A stretch of DNA of 64,000 bases from Schizochytrium sp. TIO01 (GCA_004764695.1 SMSO01000034.1:3914501-3978500); one strand, 5' to 3'; shown: positions 51,087 through 63,886, counted from the stretch's first letter. Translations and numbers: made by a program. Notes: generated from the letters alone by a model not told the origin.

Positions 51087-52954
51087 GCACTCAACTAGTG
51101 GCTCCAGTTATCTTTCTTTTCTACTCGATTGTGCAAGATCTCCGGCGCCCGCTTCGAATTCTCTTCATACATACTTTTACGTAAACCATGAGCAGTTTAC
51201 TCATTCATTCATTCATTCGTCATTCATTCATTTGGATTTCAACAGATTGATTGACGCATTCATTCGTTCATTCATTCACGTGGCTCCTCGCAGCTTCGCA
51301 AGAGTCTCTACTGCTGTAGCTGGCCGCCTAGCTAGCTAGCTCTAGTGGGCCTCGCTCCTTGTTTTCACGATCTTTTGGGGAAAGATCCCCCCGGGAGAAG
51401 GCTGGAGAAGGAGGAATGTACGCTGGCGACCACGCTCGAGCTGCTGCATCCACCCCTTGCGCATGAAGCGTCGTGAAGAAGGAACTCCTTCCGCTCACCC
51501 ACTCGATCGCCAATGCTGCAGCAGTGCCGTCTGCAGGTTCCCGAGGTCACTTGTTCTCTTCGAGGAGACTCCAGCCTCACGTTCTTCTTCCCCCAAAGCC
51601 GCCTGAAAACTATCTTATTCTGAGCGAGCGCCTGTGTCTCCATCTGCTGTCTATTATCGATCATTCTGCCACACGCTTTCCAAAAAAGATATGGACTCTA
51701 CAGGTTCCCACGAAGACGAGAAAGGTTCGTGGACTTTATTTCTAACATAAAATTCGACTACCCTCCGCTTCATTGCTCAAAACCTCACTGACCTTTGCTT
51801 TTGAAAGCATTGAGGCCGCCTGCTTCTAATATTTAATTTTCTATTTTTGAAATAAAATTTATTTTTGAAATAATAATTTTTAAAAAGCTAACGTTGATGC
51901 TTCGTTCTTTTTTCTTTTCTTTGTTTCGCTTTTGACATGAATTAAAGTTTTTCAATACTATAAAATTTAAAAAAAAAAAAATTAGACCTCATCGCACAAA
52001 AAAAAGTGAAAATGTATACCTTTCGAAAACAGTTTTTGATTTGAAACTTACGAAGCAAACGCCATCAAAGATGGAGCTCCGGTCGAGGTTCTCCTTTATT
52101 AGGACCCCATAGCGCTGTTTAGGGTATATACTTGCTTCCCTTTTGATGATGACTTTTTTAAAAAGTAGGCGCTCGCCATATTAAGCAACGAGGCTCGAGC
52201 TTCGTGCATCTGCGCAATATACTTCATAGAAGAAAGAACAGGTCTCCATTGGTGCTACTCGAGGGAAGTAAGCAATGATTTCGAATTCAAGGCCGTCGCA
52301 CAATTTGCAGATAGGCAGACAGACGAATCGACGAAGAAACAGAAACAGACCAAGAGAGAAAAGGACCAAGAGGACCAAGAAGAGACTGACACTGCCGACT
52401 ATTGGCGCGTCTATTATGCTGTGCAACGACAGCACTACAACCACTCGAAGCAAAGTCGGCTCCCACCGGAGGAAGAAGTAGGCAGGAGGAGGAAGACCGA
52501 AGTGATAGCGGCCCTGGCGAGATTGGCGGTCTATCTGTTTATAATTGTTAGAGCAGCTCCTGAAAGAGGTCGCTGTAGGTAGGAAGTAGTAGGTACTAGC
52601 AGCTAAAGTATTAAACCAGAAATACTCACTGCTTTCTCTCCTTTTTTTCTTTTTTTCCTTTTTTTCTTCTCGTCTCAAAAAAAGAGAAAAGGGAAAGAAA
52701 AAAGGATTTTGATAAATTCAACAAAAACCAAAATCTCTTTCAGAAAAGACATTTTTTAATTTTTAAAAAACAATTTAAAACTAAATACTACCTACGTAGG
52801 TTGTATTCGCTTGCAAGACTTTGGTTGGTGATGGCAAAGTGAAGCGAGAGCGAGAAATCTGGGAATCTATCTGCTTGAACAACAAGGTTCGGTTAATGTG
52901 GCAACGATGGAGATAATCACCTCGCCATGGCTCAAGTGCCACGGGTGTTGGCAG

Positions 52955-53009
52955 TCTATCTATCTATCTATCTAGCTATCGATCGATCTATCTATCTATC
53001 TATCTTTCT
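52955..53009 (+). repeat. Compound (TATC)n-(GATC)n-(TATC)n array
   Basis: TATC units change to GATC for a few units and return to TATC, ending in a TTTC variant. The phase is kept throughout. Confidence 0.92.
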
Positions 53010-53248
53010 AACTATTCGCTGGCTGTTCTTGAGGCAAAGCGAGGCCCAATTTGCCAGCCAAAGAACAGGCGAGAAGTATGAACACAAAGGCAGTAAAAGG
53101 GATTAGAAACTGAAAGGTGCTGCGCTACTCACTTGAGTTAGAACAGGGAGTGACCTGCTACTTGAACGAGTATGATCAAAGGATTAGGGCAAATTGCGTT
53201 GAAATGAAAAAATAAAGGATAATCGTTCATGCGTCTATTATCTTTGAC

Positions 53249-53275
53249 CTATCTATCTATCTATCCATCTATCTA
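53249..53275 (+). repeat. (TATC)n microsatellite
   Basis: About six units with one CATC variant. Confidence 0.88.
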
Positions 53276-53369
53276 ATTTTCTCTATCTGTGTAGCCCATT
53301 ATTTTGATTGGTGATTCTGATCTCAGGCACATAGAGCATCGCATGGCAGATGGCGATACCTTCGAGATC

Positions 53370-53404
53370 CCTTCCTTCCTCCCTCCCTCCCTCCCTCCCT
53401 CTTT
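53370..53404 (+). repeat. (CCCT)n pyrimidine array
   Basis: CCTT units followed by six CCCT units. The complementary strand is (AGGG)n, which could form a G-quadruplex. Confidence 0.88.
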
Positions 53405-53875
53405 CCCAAAGTTGCTCAAGGCGCTGCGTAATCAAGCTCAACCTGTGCCCTTTTCGGACAAAGCAACTGGTTTCCAAATGTTTTGTACGATGATAGGAAG
53501 AATAACGAAGCACCATGATGGCTGTACTTCCTTACCTACCAAGCTTCCTACTTGAAACAGCTAGGCAGGTAGGGTTACTACTTGAGTTTGGCAGACACGA
53601 GAGGAAGAAAGGAGGTCTTAGCAACAAATGGAACCATACTTCTCGCCCAGCAGGAAGACCGCCTAATTGATAGCTAACTGCCTTTCCGCCTTTTCTACCT
53701 TATCTGCTAACTTCTAAGCAGCTTTTCTGCTCTTCGTGTGAGAGCTAACTAACCAAGATTCCAGATACGCCTACGAAGAGCAGAGCGAGAGAGAGGCCTC
53801 CTAAGCACTGGTATAAACACGCCTAGGAGGACACCTGGTCGTGAGAATATCTGTAGTTAAGGTACCCACCCACCC

Positions 53876-53990
53876 ACTCATTCATTCTTTATTTTATTCA
53901 TTCATTCATTTATTCCTTTATTCATTCATTCATTCACTCATTCATTCTTTCTTTATTCACTCATTCACTCATTCATTCATTCATTCATTC
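53876..53990 (+). repeat. Long imperfect (ATTC)n array, about 115 bases
   Basis: ATTC units with ATTT, CTTT and ACTC variants. It is the longest array of this motif and looks older than the perfect ones. Confidence 0.92.
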
Positions 53991-54163
53991 GGAGGATGGG
54001 TGAAGGATTGAATGAATGAGAAAGAAAAAGAGAAAACCATGGCTTGAGCTGTTTTGCCAAAGTGAGTAAGTAGAGTGGCCGCTGCGCTGTCTTCTAGTAA
54101 GATGCGAGCCTTCATGTTCGTCATCAGGATCGAACATCGCCACGAAACAGCCGCGGCCCAGGG

Positions 54164-54195
54164 CGCGAGCGAGCGAGCGAGCGAGGGAGGGAGGG
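54164..54195 (+). repeat. Compound (GAGC)n-(GAGG)n array
   Basis: About five GAGC units change to about three GAGG units, another in-phase one-base switch. Confidence 0.88.
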
Positions 54196-54612
54196 CGCGA
54201 GCGAGAAGACCTGCTCAGGCGTCCGGAGTCGGGCCATAACAGAGTGCTTGCACGAAGGCATTCTCTGAACAATGGCGAAGGAACCTCAAAGTCAGACAGT
54301 TTTCACTCGACTCGCTTGAGAAACCAGTCAGAATCAAGAGCCTCTGAGACTCTTCTATTGCACTTGACCGCTCAGGACGATGACTCATATTTTTTTATAG
54401 TACAAATAAGTACTACACCGTATTGGGCGATTGCTTTGACTTGAGTTTTTTACCCAAGTTAAAAGATTTTAACGCAGTACCTCTGACTAGTGAGAGTAGA
54501 ACTAAGTAGTAATGGCGTATCATCAGCGCACACCTGGTTTGTAGAAGAATTCCACTTTTCGAAGATGGGACTCGGTACCTCCCTATGAAAATGACCGAGA
54601 TCGATCAGTCAG

Positions 54613-54667
<55 letters not shown>
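54613..54667 (+). repeat. (GCTT)n microsatellite, about 55 bases
   Basis: About 13 perfect GCTT units. Confidence 0.95.
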
Positions 54668-57386
54668 AGGTATAGAATAGTAGGGGTGGTGGATGTGTAG
54701 GGAAGCTAGAACGCGGCCACTCATGAGCAGGCAGCTAGCTAGCTCTCTGCTTCAGGTTTTCCCCAGATTCCAAAAATTCTATAGTTCACATAAATCACGA
54801 CCTTTAGTTCACTTTTTGGCGAAATCTAACAAGAGTCTAGGTACTCACTTGAGTGCTAGCTAGATAGATAGGCCGCGAGGTAAGTACTCCTAGGGTAAAC
54901 TGGTACAGCGAGAACGAAGGTTATGAAAAAACATTGAAAAGGAGAAAATTGCTTTTCTTTAGAATGAAAGAAGCTCTACTTCTACTTGCGTCCTCTTGTC
55001 TCGTCCTTTCTCTGTTAAGAACAGAGTTTGCGAAACAGATTTAAAGAGTTGATTGATTGATCATAAGACAGAAGTGAAAGAACTATAGGCCAGCAAATGT
55101 GCGTTCAAGAGCGGTTAGGTTAATAAGAGACCACTGCTCCGAAATAGCTGGCTTCTCTAATCATTTCTGCCCTTCCTTTCCCTTGCACAAATTCATCTTT
55201 CGTTGTGCTTTCTGAATGCCAACGCGCTAGAAAAGGTGCCTTTCCCCCTCTTTCCTTATTTTTATAAAAGTCTTTTCTTTCTTTTTTAAAATTATAGTTT
55301 TAATTTTAAAAGGCTGAGTTATCACCACTTAACATCTCGACAAGCAAATAAAATCTATTTTCTTTTCGAATCTCGAACTCGCTCCAGGCGAAGCGCAAGC
55401 TGGGAGGCAGCGCTGCGCAGAAGCAGCTGCTGAGTCCCGGAGGCCGAAGCGTGTGCCAAGAGGTTCGGCCTATCCAGCCTGGTCACGACCGCGCGTGGCC
55501 TCTTCTTCCGTTGAGTGGCGTTCGCCAGCCTGCGAGGTCCCGTGCCGCTCGTGCTTGCACCGTGTCAAGTCCCCGAGGGGCCTCTATATGGCTATTTCTT
55601 TCTTTCTTTCTTTCTCTCTTTCTTTCTCGCCCTCTTCTTGTAGATCATTTTTAAAAGATTAAATATTAAGAATGAAAATACCTCTAATTCAGTTATTTTA
55701 AATTAGGAAAACTATACTTAATTTGAAAAATATATTAACTTGAAAAATGAGCTTTGGTTACCGATTTCACCCTTCTGTATCGAAACAACTCTAAAAGAAA
55801 TTGCTTCGCTTTCTTTCTTGGTAACTCTGCCTCCCGAATGAAAATATTCATGCTGGCCACTCGAAAGACACCAGTAAGATCAAGTGTAGGCAGGTACTAG
55901 ACATACTTATTGTCAACTGTCTCCAGTAGTATCTAGAGAAGTGGTTTACTGGCGCTGGTCTTTCTTTATCTCTGAGACCCGAAGAAGTGCAAGTGCGGGG
56001 GTTTTGACGCGACTCTTGCTTTGGAGGCTGCTAACTGCGGTGTGGGGGGAAGTAGCTGCAGCTTCTAGCGAGGAGGACAACCTGCCTAGCGTCCCACCTC
56101 TGCCGTGCAGTAAACGTAGTTACATGATGCTGTGTAACTTTGATTAAATCAAGGTACATGATGGCACAATTCATCAGACAGCTAGCTAGCTCTGAGTGTC
56201 GCGCAAGAACATGGCAGTCTGCCTCCCTTGAGAGAGGTCGCAGCAGCTTTCTTCGTTGCTGCTTGCTCTCTGCTCTCTTGCTATGATGATTTATTTCCAG
56301 AACCGAATCGAAGAATTTCGAGTAGTTTTGCTAGTCAGTCCCACGCAAGAAGACTTAACTGCTCGCTTACTCGCTTGCTTGCTTGCTTTGTTTTGCTTAC
56401 TTGCTTTTTGCTTTCTTGCTTCTGGCTGGCTGGCTGGCTGGCAAGATCAATGATGATGGCGGGAAACAACGCAAGAGGGAGGGCATGAGACGAGGTGTGC
56501 GTTCAGCTAGGCCGCAGGAAGAACTTGGAGAAAGAGGCAGAAGGAAGGCAGTTGGCCGCGGACCCGGGATTCCTTGCTGGATGCATGCATAACCAACAAA
56601 GAAACAACAAGCAAGCAAGCAAACCGTTGGCGGCGTGTGAGTGATCCTGCGAAAATGCCTCCGCCATTGCTCTCCATCTTTGTTCCCCTTTTCCTGCAGT
56701 CGCCTACTTTCTCCTTTCCTCCCACGCCTTCTCTGCCTGGAGGCTACCTCTCGAGCTAGCCAAGCTTACTTACTACCTGGTGGTATCTTCTAAGCTCGAA
56801 GGAATCCCCGCCCGCCCGTCAAATTGCGACCTGTTGTTTCCTCAGCTATAGCCACTGGCTAGCGCTAGCTAGCTAGCTCCTTCCCGAATGACCTCGCTCT
56901 CGCTTCGCAAAACATAACATAACGAGCTATAGCTTGCTAGATCCGGCCTTCCTCTCCTGCGTACGCTATCAGGTACCACCACAACGAGCTCACTAACGGT
57001 CGTCCGTTGAGGCAAGCTCGGAAAGGCTCCTCGCACGCCTCGCCTCGCGAGCCAGTCGCTCCAGCGAAAGACCCGCCTCTTTCTTTCTCTCTCTCTTGAG
57101 CGGCGAAGAACTCGAAGGAGAAGGAGAACCTGGAGGAGAAGGAGAACTTGAAGCAAGTTGAGGCGAATCTTCTTGCGAAAACGAAGACCATCGATTTCCT
57201 TGCGCTTCACGGCTACACGCATACACCGCCGGACTGCTGGAGGAGCCTGCCTGCTCCACCGAGCCGCTGTCATTTTGTTCTTTCGAGCATCACGCGGGAG
57301 AACCGTCATCATTGGCTTCAATTCAAATCCTCTTCTTCGCCGCGGTAAGCTTGACTGATAGATATCCAGATACGAAGATACGTAGA

Positions 57387-57413
57387 TACATACATACATA
57401 CATAGATACATAC
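57387..57413 (+). repeat. (ATAC)n imperfect array
   Basis: ATAC units with ATAG variants. Confidence 0.85.
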
Positions 57414-57554
57414 GTCGATACATGCATACGCGCACACGTCGTTTACTGAGAAGTAAGGTGTGAGTGAGGTCGTAGGTGCCTGCCTGCCCACAGGGCTATG
57501 CGCCCTTGGAGTTGGTTGTAGACGGCAGGTAGGCAGGAATAGCGCGTAGATGGA

Positions 57555-57583
57555 TACTTACTTACTTACTTACTTACTTACTT
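57555..57583 (+). repeat. (TTAC)n microsatellite
   Basis: About seven TTAC units. Confidence 0.93.
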
Positions 57584-58085
57584 CGTTACCTGGCCGGGTC
57601 CTTTCATCTTCGCGCTCAGGTCACAGAATTGCTTGCTCTTTGCTCTGCTGACGTTGACGTTGAACTTGCTTTCTCCTCTGGAAACGGAGAAAGAAAGCAG
57701 CGAGCCTCGGAACCCCCCCCGGACAGAAGACAGCGAACCGCCACTCGCCACCGGCCGAAGACCTCCGCCGCCGCCTGCAACCGTACGGCTCGAAGAAGAA
57801 GAAGAAGAAGAACCATAAGCGCCAAGAAAGAAAACAAACAAATAAACACAAATAGCATGGCGGTCCGTCGTCGTGGTTCTCCGTGCCCCTAGTCGCGCGT
57901 AGCGGGGTCCTACTGTTAGGGAGCAAAGCACGGAAAACTGATCGTGTACGAATGAATTTCAAGCGACTATTGCGCGAAAATGCACAAACCGGTCAATCAA
58001 ATCGACACCTCAGGACACACGCGCTCGGCTCGGCAGGTAAGAAACAAGACAACAAGACAACAAAGAAAGTCACAAACAATCAAGC

Positions 58086-58162
58086 ACACAAACAAGCACA
58101 CAAACAAACAAACAAACAAACAAACAAACAAACAAACAAACAAACAAACAAACAAACAAACA
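58086..58162 (+). repeat. (ACAA)n array, about 77 bases
   Basis: CACA/AGCA-containing units resolve into about 15 perfect ACAA units. Confidence 0.95.
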
Positions 58163-59565
58163 GCGGTTGGCGCCAAACTATGCCCCCGAGACCGACTCGC
58201 TCGCTGGAGTCTCGCTGCTCCTGTGTAATAGATGCAAATGCAGGTACTCCTCGCCTACTGCTGCTTACTGATGAGCGGCGAGCACCACTGCGAACTGTTT
58301 AGAGTTGAATGGAGTTGGTGCTGAAGTTGAGCTCGACGTTAAGGGCGGGCTGGAAGAGCTGAGGCTGGGCTGGAATGCTGCTGCTGGAGGCTTGATTGGC
58401 AAGGCTCGACGTGAAGACATGCGTGGAGGGAGTGACAAGTTTCGAGGAGACCAGCTTCTTCAACCGTCTGTCTGCCTGTCTGTCCGCAGAACTGACTGAC
58501 TGGACGCTGCCGAAACAAACGGCGCTTCGAGGCTGGTCGAAGGGCGAATCATGGATAAAAGGGCAAAAGGATAGATAAGAAGAGGGCAGGCCGCGTTGAA
58601 GAACTCGTAGAGGGTACCCGGGTACGGCACTTTCGTGGCGATGCCGAGGACATGCTGTTGAAAAGAGCGATCTTCAGGTTGTTCGTTTTTTAAAGATTAA
58701 TAAATAAGTGCATGGTTTCGAGGGAACTGAAGCGGCACCTTCTCTGGGTCGAAGCTTGCGTGCGGAAGAAAGAGGTACTTACTTGACAAGCTTCGGGCTG
58801 GAGCCACTTTCGCGCTCACTCGCCCGAAAGCGTATTTGATGTGGACGGCTGATTCGTTGAAACGCGTAGCCAGCCCAGATTCACCGGGCCCACAACTGGG
58901 TGCTGCTGTGCCTTCTCTCTCTCTCTCTCTTTTTTCTTTTTCCTTTTTTCTTTTTCCTTTTTTCTTGTTTCTTTCTTCTTTTTCTTTTTCTCTCTCCTTT
59001 CCTCTGCAAGAACTGGCGAAGAAGGACCATGACGACACCTTGAGGTTCGGTTCTCTCAAGCGGATCTACATCACGGCAAGCGACCCTGTCCAAAGTCTAT
59101 GAGAGAAGTGGGACACTTTGTGACATTTGCGCCGCACATCTTCGCGCACCTCAGAAGCTCTTGGCTTAGAGCCGCGTTCGAGCAAGCAATCCAGTCGGTA
59201 GATACTATCTTGGAATAATCTTTTCTATGCTATGGGAAACCAGAAAGAAATTTCCCTCTTGAACGAACGAACACCTGTTGCTGCGTACTGTGATTGAGTA
59301 TCGCGATGGCGGCTTTTCGAGCACCTAGTTCGCTCACCCCATCCACGCATCACGCGAACATCTGGAAATGCCCAACGATGCGAAGGCTCGGAGGGCCTGG
59401 CTCTGGCGCTCGTGTGCTCCATGATCGAAGCAGCTGGAGACGATTCGTGTCGTTTAAATTCAAAATGAGGGCGCCGAGAGGAGGTCCTGAGCAAACCAAA
59501 GACTCGTCCGTCTGAGGTTCGCTCTCCAGGTCCAAGTCGAAGAGACCTAGAAGATACATAGATAG

Positions 59566-59567
59566 TG

Positions 59568-59602
<35 letters not shown>
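59566..59602 (+). repeat. (GCAG)n microsatellite
   Basis: About nine GCAG units, as at 43909. A GGCT array (59730-59752) lies about 130 bases further on. Confidence 0.94.
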
Positions 59603-59933
59603 ACCCTCAAGGCGCGGGTGAGGCTGTGGCCAGTCGCGAAGTATCCTGCGTTCGCCGGCAACGCAGCCAGCTTTGGGGCGCTCGCGATGACGATGATACG
59701 GACGCGGAGGGCGGGGTTCCTTCCGCAAGGGCTGGCTGGCTGGCTGGCTGGCGACGGAGGTCTCCCCGAGCGGACCCTCGCACGCACGCACTGAAGAGGC
59801 ACACAGGGAATGGCACTCGCAGCCGCAGCGATGAATTGCCTGTCTAAGAAGGAATTTGAATTGAGAGTGATGATGATCATTCAGTCATTCGTGCAAGAAG
59901 TCGAGAATTCAAGAAATCAATCCCGCCAATCCG

Positions 59934-59972
59934 CCAAACCAATCCGTCAAACCAATCCGTCAAACCAGCAAG
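59934..59972 (+). repeat. 13-bp tandem repeat, about three units
   Basis: Unit close to CAAACCAATCCGT, the first copy carrying one change. Confidence 0.8.
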
Positions 59973-62141
59973 CGCGCCAGCCAGCAAGCAAGCGAGCGAG
60001 CGATGCCTTGGAGTGTTCATCAGGAACCGAGCGAATGGCGCTCAGGGCTTTCAGAGAACCTGGCTGGAGTCCAAAAATCTGCGCGAAGGAAGGCATCCCG
60101 ATCCAGCGGTGGTCCCGCAGCGTTGTTGCTAACGTGGACGGTGAAGGGAGGCGGCGACAGGATTGTCTGTGCGGGGATAGTGGACAAAAGATGGACGGAC
60201 GATCTTTCTGGAGGCGGCATGGCATGGTTGACTGAGAATAGAGGCAATCAGGGATGCCTGCGGAAGACGGGAACGCCAGGAGCACGAACGCGAAGGGCGC
60301 GTACTGTTTGGAGCAGGAGGAGATAGACAAAGCAAGTGGCTGGCTGGTCGATTCAACCTTGAACCTCAGAGCTGCTCAGGCCGTGTGAAGACTCCGAATC
60401 TCCGCGAGAGAAGCTAAGCTCGTTCTTGTTAGATGCCTAAGTCTTGCATGCATCCATGCCCTGTTCCTGAGGCATGGGGCACAAGGATGGTGCGACAAGA
60501 AGAAGGCATTGAAGCTCGACCAGGACTCAGCCATCAGCCATCAGCCAGCGCAGTTGCAAGCGCTTGGATTCAGACCATTGACGATCAACGAAAACACCGG
60601 AACGCACGGTTTGACTTGTTCGAGCCATGAGCAAAGAACGGAGGTCGTGGATCTTCTTGGCCTCTTTTGTATCATAATTATTATAAATAATAATCAATGA
60701 ATTTTAAATTAAGATATAATTTTAAAATGATCATACGATATACTAGCACTATACGAGGAATCCCAGACAAAGATACAATTCGCCAACATCCAATCTCTAT
60801 CAAATCAAGGAAGCTAGCCAAGACCACAGGAAAGCAAGCAAGCGAAGGTAGGAGAGGAGCCAATGCCCTCCACAGCGATGTCGTGAAACCCTGTTCTCTG
60901 CAAGACCTTCAAGTTCAGCCGGCGAGCTGATCTCTTGGTCCCACGCTGCGGGCAGCTCGATTTACTGCACCAAAGATCATGTGTACTCAGGCTGCTGTGC
61001 ACCCGCAGCTTTTGAAGCGCAGCACTTATGGGGCATTTCTCTCTAGCTAGAGGGAAATGATGTAATTTTGAAAAGGAAAAAAAAAAAAGAACTTCCAAGC
61101 TCCTTGTATTTCCTTTATGTACGCCTATATATAAAATAAAGATGCAGCTCGGATACCAACGTGATGTCTCTTCAGCCGATGCTTTGTCTCACGTGAAGAA
61201 CTAGTCTGCGCAAGATACCTGATACATCTCCCCTTGATTATTGTGTATATCACCAGAATATAAGAACGACACCGACGAGGTCGTCGTAACACCCATGCTG
61301 CAGCTTCTTTACACACACACACAAGGTAATAATTAATTAGTTAATAGCAAAAGGCCTGGAAAGGATGCAATTCGATGGATATATGCCATTTCGTAACTTT
61401 ACACAAAACGATTGGCACAGACTAACTGGCCCAACTCTTGGCGGACGGTTTACTGAGGTGAGTGACAATCAAATTGTAAAAACCACTTCGACAGATGAGA
61501 AAAAAAAAATTGAAAAAAAAATAATAAAGCATCAAGAGTGGACTCTATGCTTGAATGTGCCATCCACGTTGATGCTCGACTCACCAAGATATTGTTGCTT
61601 TAAAGTGCTAGAATTTAACTATAATTAAATTGGCCAGAAGCTCTGCAATACTATGTTCAAGAAAAGACATAATTGATTTGATTTTTTTTAATTATATATG
61701 GATATTTATAATTATTAATAATAAGAATAATATCGGAGCGCTCGATAAAACCTATATTGAGCACACAATCCATTTGTCTGCTCTCTACAAGGCACAACAT
61801 AACGACTCAAAATCAACTGCCAACCTCCTCTGTTCATTTAAGTACCCATCAGCATGGTCCTGAAAGGCATCGAGACCTGTTTGCTGAAGTAGGACCATTT
61901 CTCGAGATATAGTTCAAGTAGGGATGATCTTGTGAACAGGGGACCAACAAAATCAACATGGTTGTCTACTTCATAGCTCGAGATATTTTTCCGACTACCT
62001 CGGATCGAGCAATTCATACCATATTAGCTGTGTCCTGGGACAGCGAGATTTATTGTATAAGATTCGGCGGCACACCCCTACTTCATCGTTTGCCCCACCC
62101 TTACACATAGTTTTTACTAAACTGTTACTTTTCTTTTTCTT

Positions 62142-62171
62142 TCTTCTCTTCTCTTCTCTTCTCTTCTCTTC
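62142..62171 (+). repeat. (TTCTC)n pentanucleotide array
   Basis: About five to six units, the only clear pentamer array in the window. Confidence 0.9.
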
Positions 62172-62419
62172 TTTCTTTGAGAAATGGAAACTCATATTAC
62201 AAATGACTTTGACCAGACTTCTGCATGTTTTCTCAAAAAGAACTCCTGAGGAGGTTGTCGAGGAATATGTCGTTCCTATGTAAGTGCAAGGCGACACCCC
62301 ATAGATCGTCGGCTGCGTTAATTGGCAATCGACTTTGTCTTTCTATTATTTTGTTCTTTTCGTTAATAACATTTCAATAAGTTTGTTGAACAAAGAATAA
62401 GAAGAACCTCTTTGTCGTG

Positions 62420-62443
62420 CCCCTCCCCCCCCCCCTCCCCCCC
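62420..62443 (+). repeat. C-rich tract
   Basis: Runs of three, about eleven and about seven C separated by single T. The complementary strand is a candidate G-quadruplex. Confidence 0.85.
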
Positions 62444-62855
62444 GATGCCATCTTTTGCAGTCAAATCACTTTCATTCTTTTTCACTGGAGCAATGATATT
62501 TGAAGATGAGTATAGCAATACGTCAGAAGCGATTTAAATATATATTACATGTTATATATATATATTAGCAGGTGTATTTCTTTTTAGCTATGATTTTTCT
62601 TAGATCGTAGCGCGAAATATAGCATGAAGTATATATGGTATGGAGCCGATAACCATGAAACTCTTGGTTATTGGTCTCATTGCTTAGAAATCGCCCACAA
62701 TTGATCAATTCTTGTTCGAATCGAATGCTGTCGATTCGCACTAGAAGAATGATAAAAGAGGATTCAACGGCTATATCTATCAAAGTTCGTTTTTTTCAAT
62801 TTATCTCTCTCACTCTCTCTTATTGTACATATTTGCAGCATGAAATAAATATTTT

Positions 62856-62893
62856 CATCACATGTTCTAAACGGCATCACATGTTCTAAACGG
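62856..62893 (+). repeat. Exact 19-bp tandem duplication
   Basis: CATCACATGTTCTAAACGG occurs twice in direct succession (62856-62874 and 62875-62893). It is outside the microsatellite-dense zone, so it may be a recent duplication. Confidence 0.93.
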
Positions 62894-63798
62894 AATGTGT
62901 ATGGATTTCAAATATTGATTGTACTTCATGTAGACAATTCAGCTTCTCAGATTTCCTCAATACAAGGTAACGTTTATTCTACATTCATAGTTCAAGTTAA
63001 TCTTTACCACTTTATACCGAAGCTCTCTATTTTTTAAAAGTTTGTTTTATAGTTTTATTTATTTATTTAAAACACAAATAATAACAACACGAATAAAAAT
63101 CATCTCTAGCAAAGCGAACCTGTCAGGCAGATTAGCATTTTATAGAAGATAAAATTATGAAAAACACAGTTAAGTGGCTTCCCCTTTCGAGTGGCCTGGT
63201 CTAACTTGAGATCTACGAGTCCCTTGCCTCAAACCGATGTTTAATACTCAACAATGCAGCAGCAAGCATAGATATAAATTAGCGTCTACCACTTAGTTAT
63301 GTACTTTAACTCAAATAGTAAATTACTTTTAGAAATCTCCCATCTATTATCGCCTTGCTAGTATGCTCGTCAAGCATGTACACTATCACCTGTTCTTGAC
63401 ATGAATGTAGAAACGGAAAACTTGAAAAGTAGGAGTTTTGCTTGGCTCAAAACAATATGGTTTTGTACAACCAGAAACAGACTTTCCTGTTTGTTTTTTA
63501 ATTTATTTTTTTTACATACATGGTACACACCTTTCAACGACTCTGGGACATCTGCTTAGTCCCTTTATCATATTATTTTTGCCAACTTCGTGGGACAGCA
63601 CAATTGACCAGAAACCTGGAAGAAATTTAAGATTCTAGCATGACTGATGAGAGGGCCCTTCTAGAGATGCCCGGATTCTCTTAAACTATGTATTATCGGA
63701 CCCTGTTTCTTTTCACAAATGTGAAACAGTAAACTCACTCGAGGTTAGTTAATTTTTGGTTCTCTTAAAAGCATATATATCTACCCATGTTTAATTTC

Positions 63799-63886
63799 GT
63801 TACTGTTACTTACATCAAAGTATAACTGATTGCGCTGAGCTTGCATTTGATGAAACAATCACCGAATCTGTAACAGTAACAGTAAC
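63799..63886. repeat. Inverted repeat of GTTAC units
   Basis: GTTACTGTTAC (63799-63809) is complementary to GTAACAGTAAC (63870-63880), which is followed by a further AGTAAC. A hairpin with an approximately 60-nt loop is possible. Confidence 0.55.

Noticed and set aside
55875-55889. 15-base match to the conserved U2 snRNA segment TAAGATCAAGTGTAG
   Set aside because: The match relies on remembered U2 sequence. The branch-point-binding GUAGUA does not follow it, and the flanks do not resemble U2, so it is a chance match or a relic at best.
56869-57435. 188-codon minus-strand frame
   Set aside because: Tyr/Cys/Met-rich start from ATAC repeats and Leu-rich segments from GAAGGA repeats; no domain, and its composition differs from the real genes.
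57883-58302. 139-codon plus-strand frame with a long TNKQ repeat
   Set aside because: More than half of it is a reading of the (ACAA)n array.
59225-59791. 188-codon minus-strand frame
   Set aside because: It contains CLPA repeats from the (GCAG)n array and alternates with equally long frames in other phases. It has no domain.
62700-62730. Possible second tRNA B box (TGTTCGAATCG)
   Set aside because: Two mismatches to the consensus, and no T stem or acceptor stem can be built around it.
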